Assembly: GCA_003988855.1 (NCBI GenBank)
Contig: QYAI01000011.1
Coordinates: 248,001-312,000 of the forward strand
Direction of reading: 5' to 3'
Length of the DNA stretch: 64,000 nt
Source: Arachnopeziza araneosa
Taxonomy: Eukaryota > Ascomycota > Leotiomycetes > Helotiales > Arachnopezizaceae
The translations under genes and the position numbers were made by a program. Under the pieces are notes generated by a model. It was not told where the DNA came from and made no database searches. It saw nothing but the letters and a program-made list of their open reading frames with translations. How positions within the stretch are numbered: position 1 is the stretch's first letter; each line of letters begins with the position of its first letter. Below, one piece after another: positions 22,471 through 32,941 of this stretch.

Positions 22471-23636
22471 CTACACACCAATCTGGATTTTTTGGCCAGT
22501 CATAGAGGTATTCTTGGCAATATCAACATATGATTGAGCGGTATCATCCAAATCTGTCTGGGTACCAGTCAATAGTAGTAAAACGAACCCATGTGCTGAA
22601 CTTACATCTTTCTTCAGCAAAGCTTTCTGTTCCAGAGCTTTCATAGCTTCGGGGCCATATTTAACTCCCTATATGCTTTAGCAGCTGCCTCTTGATTGCC
22701 GATTCCTCAAATTACCCATTCTGTTTTCAACAAACCAGGCAATACTGCATTAACCCTCACCTGTGGACTACAAGTGCTGGCTAAGCATCGCATTAGATGG
22801 ACTTGGGCCGCTTTTGTAACACTATATGGCATTGAACTTCCACTGGGGAGCCTCGCAGCGATACTGGAAGTTATGATAAAGACGCCTCCCTCGGGGTTCG
22901 ATTTGAAAGTCGCCAGTGCTGCCCTCATGAGGAACAGTTGAGCTTTCACATTCACGGCATAAGTCTTGTCCCAATCCTCAGTGGTGGTAGAATTGAGGTC
23001 ACCAAAGGTGGAAAATCTTGTGTAGCCCTGGAACCATGTTCAGAGACTGAAGCTGGGGAAGTTGGTGTGACTCACAGCATTGGAAATAATGATGTCTACC
23101 CCCCCTAGCGTCGAGATAGTCTCGTGCACTACCTTCGCGCAATCTGCTTCCAATCCCATGTCCTATTAATAGTTAGAAGATATGATACTTTGCGCATACT
23201 TCCAGATCCTCTCGTTAAGTGGTCCGAAGTATTAACAAGATCGTAGTATGCTCTAGGTCTTGCCTAGCGGGTGAGCCACACTTACAGCTTGTAGGATTCT
23301 AGCTTTCACGCCATATTCCTCCACCTGAGAAGCGACTTCCTTGGCCCTGTCTTCACTAGACGCATAATTGATAGCGATATTTGCACCCTCGGCGGCGAAC
23401 TTAAGACAAATAAGTTTACCCAGACCTCTAAATCCTTTGATTAGCTTTACGAGTTAGCTTCCAAACGAAGCCCATCTGTGGAGAGCTTCCAGCTTTGCTA
23501 TAGGCCTACGTGTCCAGGATGCAACCAATGAAGAGAGCTTAATTACTCCCTCCCGCCGGGAGATATTAGGGCAAGAAATCTCTTACCTTGATCCTCCTGT
23601 CACTAGGACGTTTCGGCCTTTCAATGAGTAGGGCAT
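22471..23636 (-). CDS. Short-chain dehydrogenase/reductase (SDR)
   Basis: Six exons on the minus strand: 23636-23587, 23427-23286, 23162-23076, 23027-22716, 22668-22606 and 22557-22471, encoding 246 residues, the standard classical SDR size. The NAD(P) site TGGSRGLG is split by intron 1. IIISNAG is formed at the exon 3-4 junction, then come SSIAAR with the catalytic Ser context and YSVTK with the catalytic Tyr and Lys, followed by VRVNAVLPG. It is a cytosolic oxidoreductase; the substrate cannot be told from sequence. Phases agree at all five junctions, so the structure is firm although no single exon is long. No biosynthetic partner genes lie nearby, so it is probably a stand-alone metabolic or detoxifying enzyme. 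Confidence 0.88.
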
Positions 23637-24145
23637 CTTCGTAGTTGGAACTCTCCCTCTCACTTCCGATAGTGGAATCAAACTGTTACAAGTTGGTAAT
23701 TCACAATAAACTTAGTAAATCGAACGTTGGAAGTGGGATGTGTCGCGCCTAAGGAGCTGTTGTGGGCAGAAACATAACTTGAAGATGAGATTATGGAGGG
23801 GATGCCCTTAATGCTTACCATTAGTAAGGATTCGTCGGGGGTCCTCGGAACAGCAATTTTCATGCTTTACGCTATTAGGATGCCTCCGCTCTGCTAACCA
23901 ACAGTGTCACAAAATAAACCCTTCTGTTAATCATAGCCGTCACAAAATAAGTACTGGGCAATTCTCTATGCCTTTGAGATCTGTACTAAAGTACATCTGG
24001 ACTTATGTTTGCCAGTGATTATCGATACCACGGTGTTCCCATGAAAAACTGAGCCATTCCGCTAAACACCAGCAGCAAGCAACATCCCATGTTGCGTACA
24101 GTTTCGTGGCAGTTTTAAAATAGCTATTTCTGGACTTGGATAAGT
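23637..24145. other. Intergenic, 509 nt, upstream of the SDR gene
   Basis: This contains the SDR promoter and the 3' flank of the STF2-like gene; no other signal seen. Confidence 0.55.
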
Positions 24146-25048
24146 TCAGAGGCTCTTAGCTTTCTCATCCTCGTCGATGCTGCCCTCGGTGCTCTCGGTG
24201 TTCACACGACGAGTTGCAGGAAGATCATTATAGGCTTCAAGCGCACCATGGATATCCTCCTCGAAGACAGGCTCTTGCTCGACATGCTCAAACTGCCAGT
24301 TTGTCAGTATTGACTATCCAGACCCGTCAAAGGGCTTAAATACGAGACTCTTGATAAAATTCTTGAGAGCTAGGGTACGAGGCGATGCAGAATGAGGGTA
24401 GTGTGGGCTATACCTTAGTCTTGAAGTCTTTCAAACCGGCAGTATAACTGCTACTGTTGGAGCGACGGCGCGCATTGGCAATGTTGAAGCCCTCATCTTG
24501 AACCTCCTCGCCATCAACACCCCCTAAATAAAAAGAATAAATCAGCGATGCACCAAGCTGATGGTGAATGAACGCATTATGGGATGCTAACAGCCTCCCT
24601 TTCCAGCACCATTCTTCTTTGTCTTCTTTGGGTCAGCATCGACATGACCGGACTTGGCAAAGTAACGAGGGAGGTGCTGTTGATCTGGTCAGCATCGAAG
24701 TCCCCAAGGAAGTTTCACTAACCTCAGTAGCGGCAGCGGTGCCATCAGCCAAGCCAGCGTGATCTACAGGTAGCAGGATAAGCAATTGATCACACGATTG
24801 CAGATTCAATCGTTAAACTTGGATGGACCGGTGCAGGGAAAGGGAGGGTCGTTTACGTACCACGGTCGTTGAACTTGTTCGTCTTTCCCACTGTTGTGTG
24901 TATTAGTAGTAGCTTGTCATTGTATGTTTCAATGGCCATTGAAGTATGTTCTGCCGATTCTTGATCTGGATGAGATGCCAGGATCAAAGGGGTGCGTCGC
25001 GGAATGAGGTGGGGTAAGCATCATAAAGTTGTAGAAGAGAAACTTACT
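24146..25048 (-). CDS. STF2/TMA10-like protein (ATPase-stabilising factor family)
   Basis: Reconstructed from six minus-strand exons: 25048 (only the A of the start codon), 24890-24861, 24763-24723, 24676-24592, 24523-24414 and 24292-24146, giving 137 residues. The spliced start is MGKTNKFNDRDHAGLADG, then LPRYFAKSGHVDADPKK and GAGKGGWG. This mirrors the yeast Stf2/Tma10 pattern of TNKW, PKYFAHTG and GSGKGNWG. Those proteins associate with ribosomes or stabilise the inhibited F1-ATPase and protect against desiccation. The tail is acidic (VEQEPVFEED, ending DEDEKAKSL) and longer than in yeast. An unspliced alternative start at 24937 is in frame but gives a non-family N-terminus. All phases agree, so the gene is well supported; its role is inferred from yeast. 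Confidence 0.82.
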
Positions 25049-25284
25049 GGCTACGGTGATGGTAAAAATTGTGGTGGTTCTGGTGCGGGGAGTAAAGGTA
25101 ATGTCTTCGCTTGATATTGAAGAGTGGTTGTTAAAGAGCACAGTTGATGAGAAAGGGAGTATGTTGTAAAGGGGAGCTTTATAGGGAGGTAGGGAGGTAG
25201 GGGGAAGCTCAGGGTTGGTGAGGCACGTTGAGTCGCGTGATCAATTTTCAGCCAGGCCCGACAATCATGATCAAACCGACAAGA

Positions 25285-25314
25285 TAATATATATGTATAT
25301 ATGCGTATACATAA
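25285..25314. repeat. Alternating purine-pyrimidine (TA-rich) microsatellite
   Basis: About 30 bases of alternating TA/TG steps directly visible in the DRE2 upstream region. Confidence 0.8.
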
Positions 25315-25477
25315 ACGTCTATCTCACAGAAGCTCCTGGGGGTGGTAGAAAGTGTTCAAGTACGGTCTGTCTACTGCCAACATGGGAAAGACGAGCGGGC
25401 GGGAAATACAGGGCATCTCTATTCATGATGGCAGCGAGAGAGAATAATAACCATTAGGTAATCCGTACCAGATTTGC

Positions 25478-25504
25478 TTTCTCTCTCTCTCCTTCTCTCT
25501 CTCC
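25478..25504 (+). repeat. CT microsatellite tract
   Basis: About 27 bases of nearly pure CT on the plus strand, 255 bases before the DRE2 start; probably promoter or leader sequence. Confidence 0.8.
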
Positions 25505-25759
25505 AGGTCTCGTGAGACGTCATTCGATGCTTGCCTCCTTTCTTCCCGCTACCCCGCCATCCCCCCATCCATCGACCCCTGCCGTCCAGCCCTGCCGGAA
25601 TTCCAATGCCCAGCCCAGCCCATCCATGCTCGGAGGTGGGGTGGAATTTGCTCCGAGCGCGGGGCTTAATAATTCTTTTCTGGCCCAGTCCATCAAAAGC
25701 TTTATCCTCCTCCATTCAGCAGCAATATCACAATCCAGTATCCAACCGCGACCTCAACA

Positions 25760-27038
25760 ATGGCGCCGTCCGTCATGATAGGAAACGAGTCCGACTTCAT
25801 TCCACTCCGCTCCAAGGCATCTCCCAACTCCAGAACTCTCCTCCTCGCACCGCCGTCGATTTCCAGCCACGAAGAGAATCTCCGCAATGTTCTTGCTTCG
25901 TATGATAGAGCCACCACCGATTTACAGATGCTCGATCGACTCTCCGCAGGTCTTGTGACTCTCCCCGACGCAACCTATGACTTGATCCTCATCCTCAGCG
26001 ATGCGGATGGCACCCGGGTTGAATCCACTTCGTTGCTGAATCGCCTTGTGTTCAGTAAAATTGTTCAAGCATTGAAGGCAGGCGGAAGACTGCAAGCACA
26101 GAATGGGACATTCGGCCAAGATGCTGCAGGTATCGAAACCAGGGAAGCCATTCTAGCCGGACTGGTTGCCGAGAATAATATCATAATAAAGCCAGACCCT
26201 GGCGCTAGTGAGGCCGTACCTCTACGACTTCGGCGGAAAGATAAGGGCATGGCAGGCTGGGACGCTGGTCCTGCAATTTTTACCCCAAATGCGCATCCAT
26301 ATGGAAAAAGAAAAATCGCAAACGCGACTGATAGCAAGCCATCAGGTGTTGGATTTATAGATTTTAGTGATGATTTCGGAGATGACGAGGATGACGAGCT
26401 CATTGACGAGGACACATTGCTCACAGAAGAGGACATGACGAAACCTGTCAACATCCGTAAGATGGTTCTGGCACTCTCTCGTCATTTGCTAATAACACTT
26501 GTAGCCCCGGAATGCGCGCCAAGAGTTGGAAAGCGACGTCGGGCATGTAAAGATTGTACTTGCGTAAGCCTTACTTTCATATAAATCCCCGAGCGTTCCG
26601 CCCTTCTAGACCACCAAGACACTGACTGTATTTATTTGCTTCTAGGGGTTAGCCGAAAAAATTGCTGCTGAGGATGCTGCTAAACGTGCAAATGCTGATA
26701 AACAACTTCAGACTCTCAAGCTAGGAGTAGACGATCTCGCTGAGGTAGATTTCACCGTGCAAGGAAAGGTGGGTTCTTGTGGAAATTGCAGCCTGGGAGA
26801 TGCTTTCCGTTGTGACGGTTGTGTAAGTCTTTGTCCTCTTCCTGATTTGTTGTTTTCCTTAGATCGACAAGAACTTTAGAGTCACGTTTGATGTTTCTAT
26901 TTGGCATTATTTTATTCATCTCTTTGTATTTGGATGTTGCAAAGTCACATACTAACTTCCTTATTGCCTTACACAGGAATGCCTGCCTTCAAAATCGGGG
27001 ATGAGGTTAGGTTACTCAACAACGATATCCAGTTATAA
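25760..27038 (+). CDS. DRE2: Fe-S cluster assembly protein DRE2 (anamorsin), with anomalous last acceptor
   Basis: Proposed exons are 25760-26456, 26505-26563, 26646-26822 and 26967-27038, giving 334 residues. The N-terminal methyltransferase-like domain (TLLLAPPSISSHEE, LQMLDRLSAGLVTLPDATYDL) is followed by an acidic linker (DDFGDDEDDELIDEDT). The first Fe-S motif spans exons 1-3 (PPECAPRVGKRRRACKDCTCGLAEK). The twin C-x2-C motif is CGNC...CDGC. DRE2 works with TAH18 as electron donor in cytosolic Fe-S assembly. Exon 3 ends exactly at CDGC before a GTAAGT donor, and the conserved tail PYTGMPAFKIGDEVRLL begins at 26967. The base pair just upstream is TG, not AG, although a CTAAC branch point sits 8 bases before the join. 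The next real AG (26976) shifts the frame. The tail itself is certain; how it is spliced is not. Confidence 0.88.
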
Positions 27039-27464
27039 CCGAGTTACCTCAGTTGAGCTGCATTTTAGAGGCCATAGGCCGTTTGGGCGTATGGAAGGTA
27101 TGGAAGGTATAACGGCCGAGCATCTGTCTTCGGAGCTCTGGTAATTTGTCAGACATTGTATAAGATCAACGTGAATTGAAACGATGTTTCTCAATAATGA
27201 CATTTGTTATTCATTATAGTTCGCTATTCTGCGCCTCCTGCTAATATAAAATGAGGATCGCCTAGTCTAGGAGTTTTCCATCTAGCCTTTGAGTTACATT
27301 AATTTTAGTCTGATGAGTTTCCACTAGCCGCAGCTGTAAACAAACCCCTTCATGACAGTTTAGCAGTAGCAGAGAAGTTTATTTCTGGAGCATATATTTA
27401 CCTATTGAGCAACATCTGCGGCTGACTTGCCGCCTGCAGATGGTAATGACTGGCCTTTTCAGAG
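27039..27464. other. Intergenic, 426 nt, between convergent DRE2 and FMT1
   Basis: 3' flanks. An alternative FMT1 reading frame extends into 27398-27464, so the FMT1 end is not fully settled. Confidence 0.5.
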
Positions 27465-28958
27465 CTATTTAACATGGATTCTTCTAGTATTAGCTTCGAA
27501 AATATTGTGGCTTGCAGTGAGGTAAGCATCAGAGCTTCGACTCCACGCTTTACTTTGACGAATACTTCGTAGTACCTTGACAGCAGGCATCTTCTTCTGG
27601 CCTTCCTTTGTGATGTACTTAACCCGGAGACAAGAAGTAGGAAAGACAAAATTAACGTCATCTCCGTCTTCAAAATACAAGAGGGCGTGCCTCTTCCCAT
27701 CATCCCTAGTGACATCCAGAAAGAAGAATTGCCGAAAGTCCTTAAAAAGTTCTGTCTCGATGGTGTTTTCGCCTATGCTGTCTGAGTATTCACAGTTATC
27801 CAACTTATACATCTGGATAGCTTGTCCAAGGAAACTAGATAATTTTTCCTCCGTCAATCCCTCAAAGGTAAGGCGCTTTTGGGTTTCGCCATCAACCCAG
27901 ACATTACACCAAATACGACCGAGGGCGCGCTCTAAACGAACAGCTGTAGTGGCAGCTTTTAAACCGAAAGGCATGTGTCTGTCTTTTGGCGTGATTTTAG
28001 CCGCGTGGATCAGATTATCTTCTTCTCCTTCTTTAGATAAAGTTCGTCCCTTGTGCTGCAGCGGAGGAACGTGCACTCCATCTCGAAGCCCTTGAACCAA
28101 CAACTTTGCTCCCAAACCGGATACGAAATCGAGCAAGATTGGGAAAGTACATTCCGATTCCTGCGGTAACAAAACTCCATCCCCTGGAGTCTGGGCTAGA
28201 ATCATGCCGTGGTCAAAAGACTTTTCATCAAGTGTCTGAAGCGTGACGCCGGTCCTTCGATGTCCATTCATTATGGTGTGCTGGATTGGAGCAGGCCCTC
28301 GAAATCTACCTTAAACTCAGCATAAATCCTCATTTGCAAACCTAATATGGCGTCTTACTGCGGTAAAAGTGAAGGATGAACATTTAAACCCCCATATTCA
28401 GCTGCTTTCAGGATTCGTGAAGGAATGAATAATCCAAATGAGACAGCAATTATAAGGTTTATGGCTTCATCGCCTGACATGGGCAGCTGTGACTTTTGGA
28501 TCAAAAATCTGTCGTTAGGGAAAAACTAATTGCTCACCTCCCATCCTTTGAATGTATCTCTTTCATGAACAGGAAGACCCAACTCTTTAGCAATGGCTTT
28601 AACAGGGACTATCTTTGCATTAGCTATGTTGCTCTCCTGGCGTGACGTTCTCAGCCCTGCCTTCTCGAATCCTTTTCAAAGACCGTCCGGCTGGCTTTCC
28701 AGGCCTACAAAGCACATCAATAGACTTGATCAAGGCAGGATTCTGCTGTCGCTCGTTGTAAAGAGCACGCAATGAGGCGCTACTGAACTCATCTGAGCCG
28801 CAAAATAGTATTCGCAAAGGCTTTGATGCCTTCGTGCTGTGGTATCTGGACTTTAATAATACACGTTGACAACTCATATCCAGAAAAGGCGTCTTCCGCA
28901 GAAGCCGCTTGAGTGCCGAACTACTAAGATGATGGAGCATTTTCTCCATCTCTCTCAT
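27465..28958 (-). CDS. FMT1: Mitochondrial methionyl-tRNA formyltransferase
   Basis: Exons on the minus strand are 28958-28661, 28608-28538, 28486-28359 and 28305-27465, encoding about 445 residues. A basic, helical presequence (MLHHLSSSALKRLLRKTPF) precedes the Rossmann start RILFCGSDEFS. Then come CRPGKPAGR, the LPVHERDTFKGWE segment, VSFGLFIPSRIL, GGLNVHPSLLPQFRGPAPIQH, the SLLPxxRGxxP formyl-transfer signature, and MNGHRRTGVTLQTL. It formylates initiator Met-tRNA for mitochondrial translation. Intron 1 (28609-28660) appears to be GC-AG; it alone yields IRE-VPVKAIAKEL. The first true ATG in frame is 28958, with others at 28949 and 28940. The C-terminal ~40 residues are uncertain, as another frame (27398-27715) could replace them if an intron lies near 27560. 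Confidence 0.87.
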
Positions 28959-29408
28959 ATCTTTCACGTCATCATTGACTATAACAATGATGCGCTACTT
29001 ATAACCTGAGTATCTTAGTAAGGTTGAGATTAATTATCGAGACATGACTGAACAATTACCTGAAATGTTGTTATTACAGTCTTCGTATTGTAGAGACAAG
29101 ACGCGATAACAACACACTACTACAAGACAAAAGATGTCTCTTTCCTCCAATCCGCTAAAGTTCTTAGCGAGAGGAGCGGAGGCTTTCCTCCGGGCGGTCT
29201 CAGATCCCGCCGCCCTGACATCATTATCTTGGAAACCGACCTGCAAGGTATTATCTTCTCTTTGACCGTGAGTGAAGATAAAGAATGCACATTTATCCCG
29301 GACCTGTGTCGTCCCTCCATGATTGACGACCTCGAAATGTACATGCGAAGCTCTTTTTTTCCCAGATCTCCAGTACGCTAGTCTCCGACAACGCTCCTGG
29401 TTGATGCG
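28959..29408. other. Divergent promoter region of FMT1 and CCZ1
   Basis: 450 nt. A 127-codon minus-strand frame (29034-29417) overlaps the CCZ1 start and is not family-like. Confidence 0.5.
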
Positions 29409-32080
29409 ATGTCTCAACCCAGCGAGTCGTCCCGAAAGGTAGTCCCAGCTCAGTTGGGATTCCTCGCTATCTACAATCCTTCACTAGGAACAACAGATGA
29501 TAGTGTCGGGGATCAAATTGTCTATTACTCTCCCCCAAACATATCGCAGCGAGACAAAAAGCCCCTTACTTCAGGGCAAGGAGCACAAGATGAAATTCGT
29601 CGGGCAAGAAAGAATGAACAGTTACGGCAGGTTGGACTTGCTCAGGGAATGGTGGAATTTGGTAGGAGTTTCTCGGACGGCAGATTTGTTGATACTATTG
29701 AGACTAAGAAGTCCCGAATTATTCTTCACGAATTAGAAGCGGGTTGGTGGATTTTAGCTGTCAGTCCACACCCCCAATACTGAATGCAATACTAAATAGC
29801 CACTCAATATAGTCCATCAACCTGACAATTCTACCAGGTATAGTAAAGCCTACCCTTGGGGAGAGTACCAACCTGGAGCAACAAGAAAATGTCGAGTACT
29901 CTTCCCGCGAGGTCAAACCAGCGATTTTGTTGCTAGGCGACCTTCTCCGAGCTCATTCGACTTTCCTACTACACCATGCGTCCTCCATGAGCGCGCTATT
30001 TGTGCGCATGCGAAGATCAAAATTCGTCAACATCCTTGGTCGATATTGGGATGCCTACCTATCAACCTGGAATGTGCTCATGCATGGAAACCCGGCAAAT
30101 GCACTCTATAGTGGTATCAAAAGTGCGGCTTGTGGTGAACTCGGCATAGGCGTAGGCGAAGAAGAGCGAGGCAGTGGAGAACGGGATGTCCTTGAAGGGT
30201 TTGTTGGCCGGATTGATGGCCTCGTTGATATCGTCGTTTCTAAGTTTGGTCACGGAGATGGTGATAGCACTACAAATCGCCCCAAAGATAAGAGCTCTAC
30301 TAAATCGAATAAATCATGGCTTGGATCTGGGAATGAGCCTGCTGCAGAGGATGGTGTGATATTTTCTGGCACTGGTGCATTATCTAGGAAATCTTTACGT
30401 GACGTCTCACATTGGATGGAAGATTTGTACCGGTGGGGCCAGTACGCATATGGAGTGACTGATAATCCAACATCAAATCGCCGCACCAAAATTTTGAGGC
30501 GGAATGTTACGGCTCAAGGAAAAGACTCATTCCGGGAACGAATACAAAAGCCACAAGATGGGCTGAAACCCCCCGAAGATCAACCCACACATAGCAATTT
30601 GAACCCTAGTATGGCTAGTCATGGATCGCTGGAACCTACGACTGAAGCGTTGGAAACATCTACCGTACTAACCAAAAACAAGCGACCATCATTACGCCAC
30701 GGAGCTGCTAGCTTTACAAGCACCGAAAGCGAGTCGTCAAAGAGTAACAAGTTAGTGCAGTACTTGAAACTCGGCTATGGAACGCACTGGTCTCTCGGTG
30801 GAAATATGTCAAAGGTGATAAGTAGTGCCCAACATCTTGCTATCGGAAATCTTGGAGATTCACCAGTTACAGATGAAGGTCTCGAGACAAGTCCACCTGC
30901 GCTGAAAGAGGACCAGGAATCAAACAAAATGGTTCATCCTGAAGGTGATACTATAGGCCATTATGTTATTGGGCTTATGGGCAACATAGAGAACGACCCT
31001 GAAGCCTCGGATTTTAGGCACGATAGATCCGGACAATTAGAAGATCTTAGAGATGACAACTCCAGGTTACTTCTTAGAACTCTTACGCTCGAATTGGAAC
31101 GGAAAGAAGATGCCCGTGCCGAGGCTGAGATCAGTATTGATCTCGGCAATATTGAAAGAGACACAAGAACTAAGAATACTGGCTCCGAACACACCGGGAC
31201 TTCAAACGCCTCTTTTGAGAGTCAGGACCGAAATAAGACTAAAAAGCTCCGCGTTGTGGTCTATGCAAACAGACCATTTATCTTTGTCCTCCTTTTTGAA
31301 CTAAGGACAGAATCTCTCGCTCTTCCTAGCCTTTACCGTTCACTTCACCATCAGATTGGACCACTTCTCAAACCTTTACTCACTTCGACAACATTCCGGG
31401 CTTCTAAACCATCAATCCCAAGCAACGAATCGGTTGTTGCCCCTATTTACGACCTTGTTTGGGACCCCCAACTCCTTACTGTTAACTCAACAATACCAAA
31501 TATCCCCGACCTAGCTTATACAGATTCTCAGGCTTCAGAACTACAGCCTTGGTCACGAATTGAGGCTTTGAATACGCACATGCAAGTTATAAACACCTAC
31601 ATTGCCAGTGCATTGGACCGATCAGAGCTGGAGAGGACTTGTAAGACAAGCCGCGGGTGGTGGGTGGTGTGGACCCGGATCCCTGGATCTGAATCCAGCC
31701 ACTCAACAGACCGGGCAGCTTCTAGCCAAACCAAAATTCCTAAATTCAACACGGAAGATGCTGCAGATATTCAAAAACTAATTGCTCTTGACCGAAAACC
31801 TAATCAGTCACGAAGTACAAGCACTTTCAATACGAGCATGTATTCAGGCCCTGCTCATCCGTTTCTCGAGACAAGTTTAAGTGAAGATGAGAGTCCTTTG
31901 GGATACAAGGAAATAATTCTTATCAGAAGGGCGAGTGACCATGATTACGTGAAGTCTCGGTCGAGCAGTAGGTTTGGAGGCGGGTCTTCAAGTGCTATAA
32001 CATCGGAGCCGGGTTGGATATCTGGTATTGGAATTGATACAAAGAAATATGTAGATGCTCTGTTGAATTTGAATAGATGA
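29409..32080 (+). CDS. CCZ1: Vacuolar fusion protein CCZ1
   Basis: Exons are 29409-29759 and 29813-32080 (53-nt intron, GTCAGT donor), encoding 872 residues. The N-terminal longin domain of the CCZ1/INTU/HPS4 family is visible: VPAQLGFLAIYNPSLG, DQIVYYSPP, RKNEQLRQVGLAQGMVEFGR, then the spliced ELEAGWWILASINLT. A long, Ser, Thr and Glu-rich central region (about residues 290-480) is probably disordered. A second conserved block near the end includes RPFIFVLLFE, LPSLYRSLHHQIGPLL and YDLVWDP. CCZ1 pairs with MON1 as the exchange factor for Rab7/Ypt7 on late endosomes and autophagosomes. The family match rests on the N-terminal longin region; MON1 is not in the window. Confidence 0.87.
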
Positions 32081-32941
32081 TCAAGTACCTTAGGGAATTG
32101 GGGAACAATATTTCCAACGATGACTAATCATTCATGACACCAGCCTCTTTTAATACTGCTTTACTGTCACCTGTTTGAGGCTATAAGCTTGTCAGGCACT
32201 TATTGAAGTATTATCTATTACCATTTCTACTAGAGATGATTACACTCTGCCATAACACGATATTCTCTTCCAAGAGGTTCACTCATAAAGAAGTAGTCAT
32301 GAATCATTCTAAGGGTGTAAGGCTAAAGCTAGAAACCAGTTTGCTGACAACCTCATTCTACCAATTCTAGCATTTTGAATCATGAGAGGACAGGAAATGA
32401 ATTACCCTGAATCTAATCAGAGTCCTAGCATATTTGAATAGAAAGTGCTTAAGTATGGTGAGTAAACCAGATTTTTCATTGCCCTTTGACGCACAAAGTA
32501 AATAAATACGATATTGCAAAGCGGAAACCTTTATTGCACATCTACATGAGTTGCCTACATCAAAATGAAAACTAATGTCTATAGGTTGGTTTTATTGTAT
32601 TCCTTCCTCGATTAGCTTTTCAGAACCGAGATTGTCCGAGTAATTACATGCTTCAAGAACAATTCCAGGGTCATGCCTTCGCTATTTTCCAGGCTTCAAG
32701 GTGCTTATGGGCACCTAAAATTTTGCACCTGATAATATATCAGAACCTTTCAGCCATATCTCTTGGAGCACAATGTCAAATCTACTAGGTCTAGACTAAT
32801 CTCTGGTCAGGTTGATAGGAATAATCAATCGGAATAACTATCTGGTAAGCAAAAGTTGATCAGATTGGTAGGCTTTAAATGTAGCCGGGAATAAGAAGCA
32901 AAAACCTTCTCTTTTCCACAAACACTTCTCAGACTCATTAC
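32081..32941. other. Intergenic, 861 nt, between convergent CCZ1 and GCD7
   Basis: AT-rich, longer than most convergent gaps in the window. No coding, repeat or RNA signal recognised. Confidence 0.5.

Larger units (their letters stand above)
25049..25759. promoter_or_regulatory. Divergent promoter region of STF2-like and DRE2 genes
   Basis: 711 nt holding an alternating TA/TG/CG microsatellite (25285-25314) and a CT tract (25478-25504). Both are typical low-complexity promoter or 5'-leader elements of fungi. No coding signal. Confidence 0.55.

Noticed and set aside
24929..25141. 70-codon ORF on the minus strand upstream of the STF2-like gene
   Set aside because: It lies largely in the intron that splits the start codon and is out of register with the family protein.
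29034..29417. 127-codon minus-strand ORF between FMT1 and CCZ1
   Set aside because: Overlaps the CCZ1 start, has irregular composition and no recognised motif.
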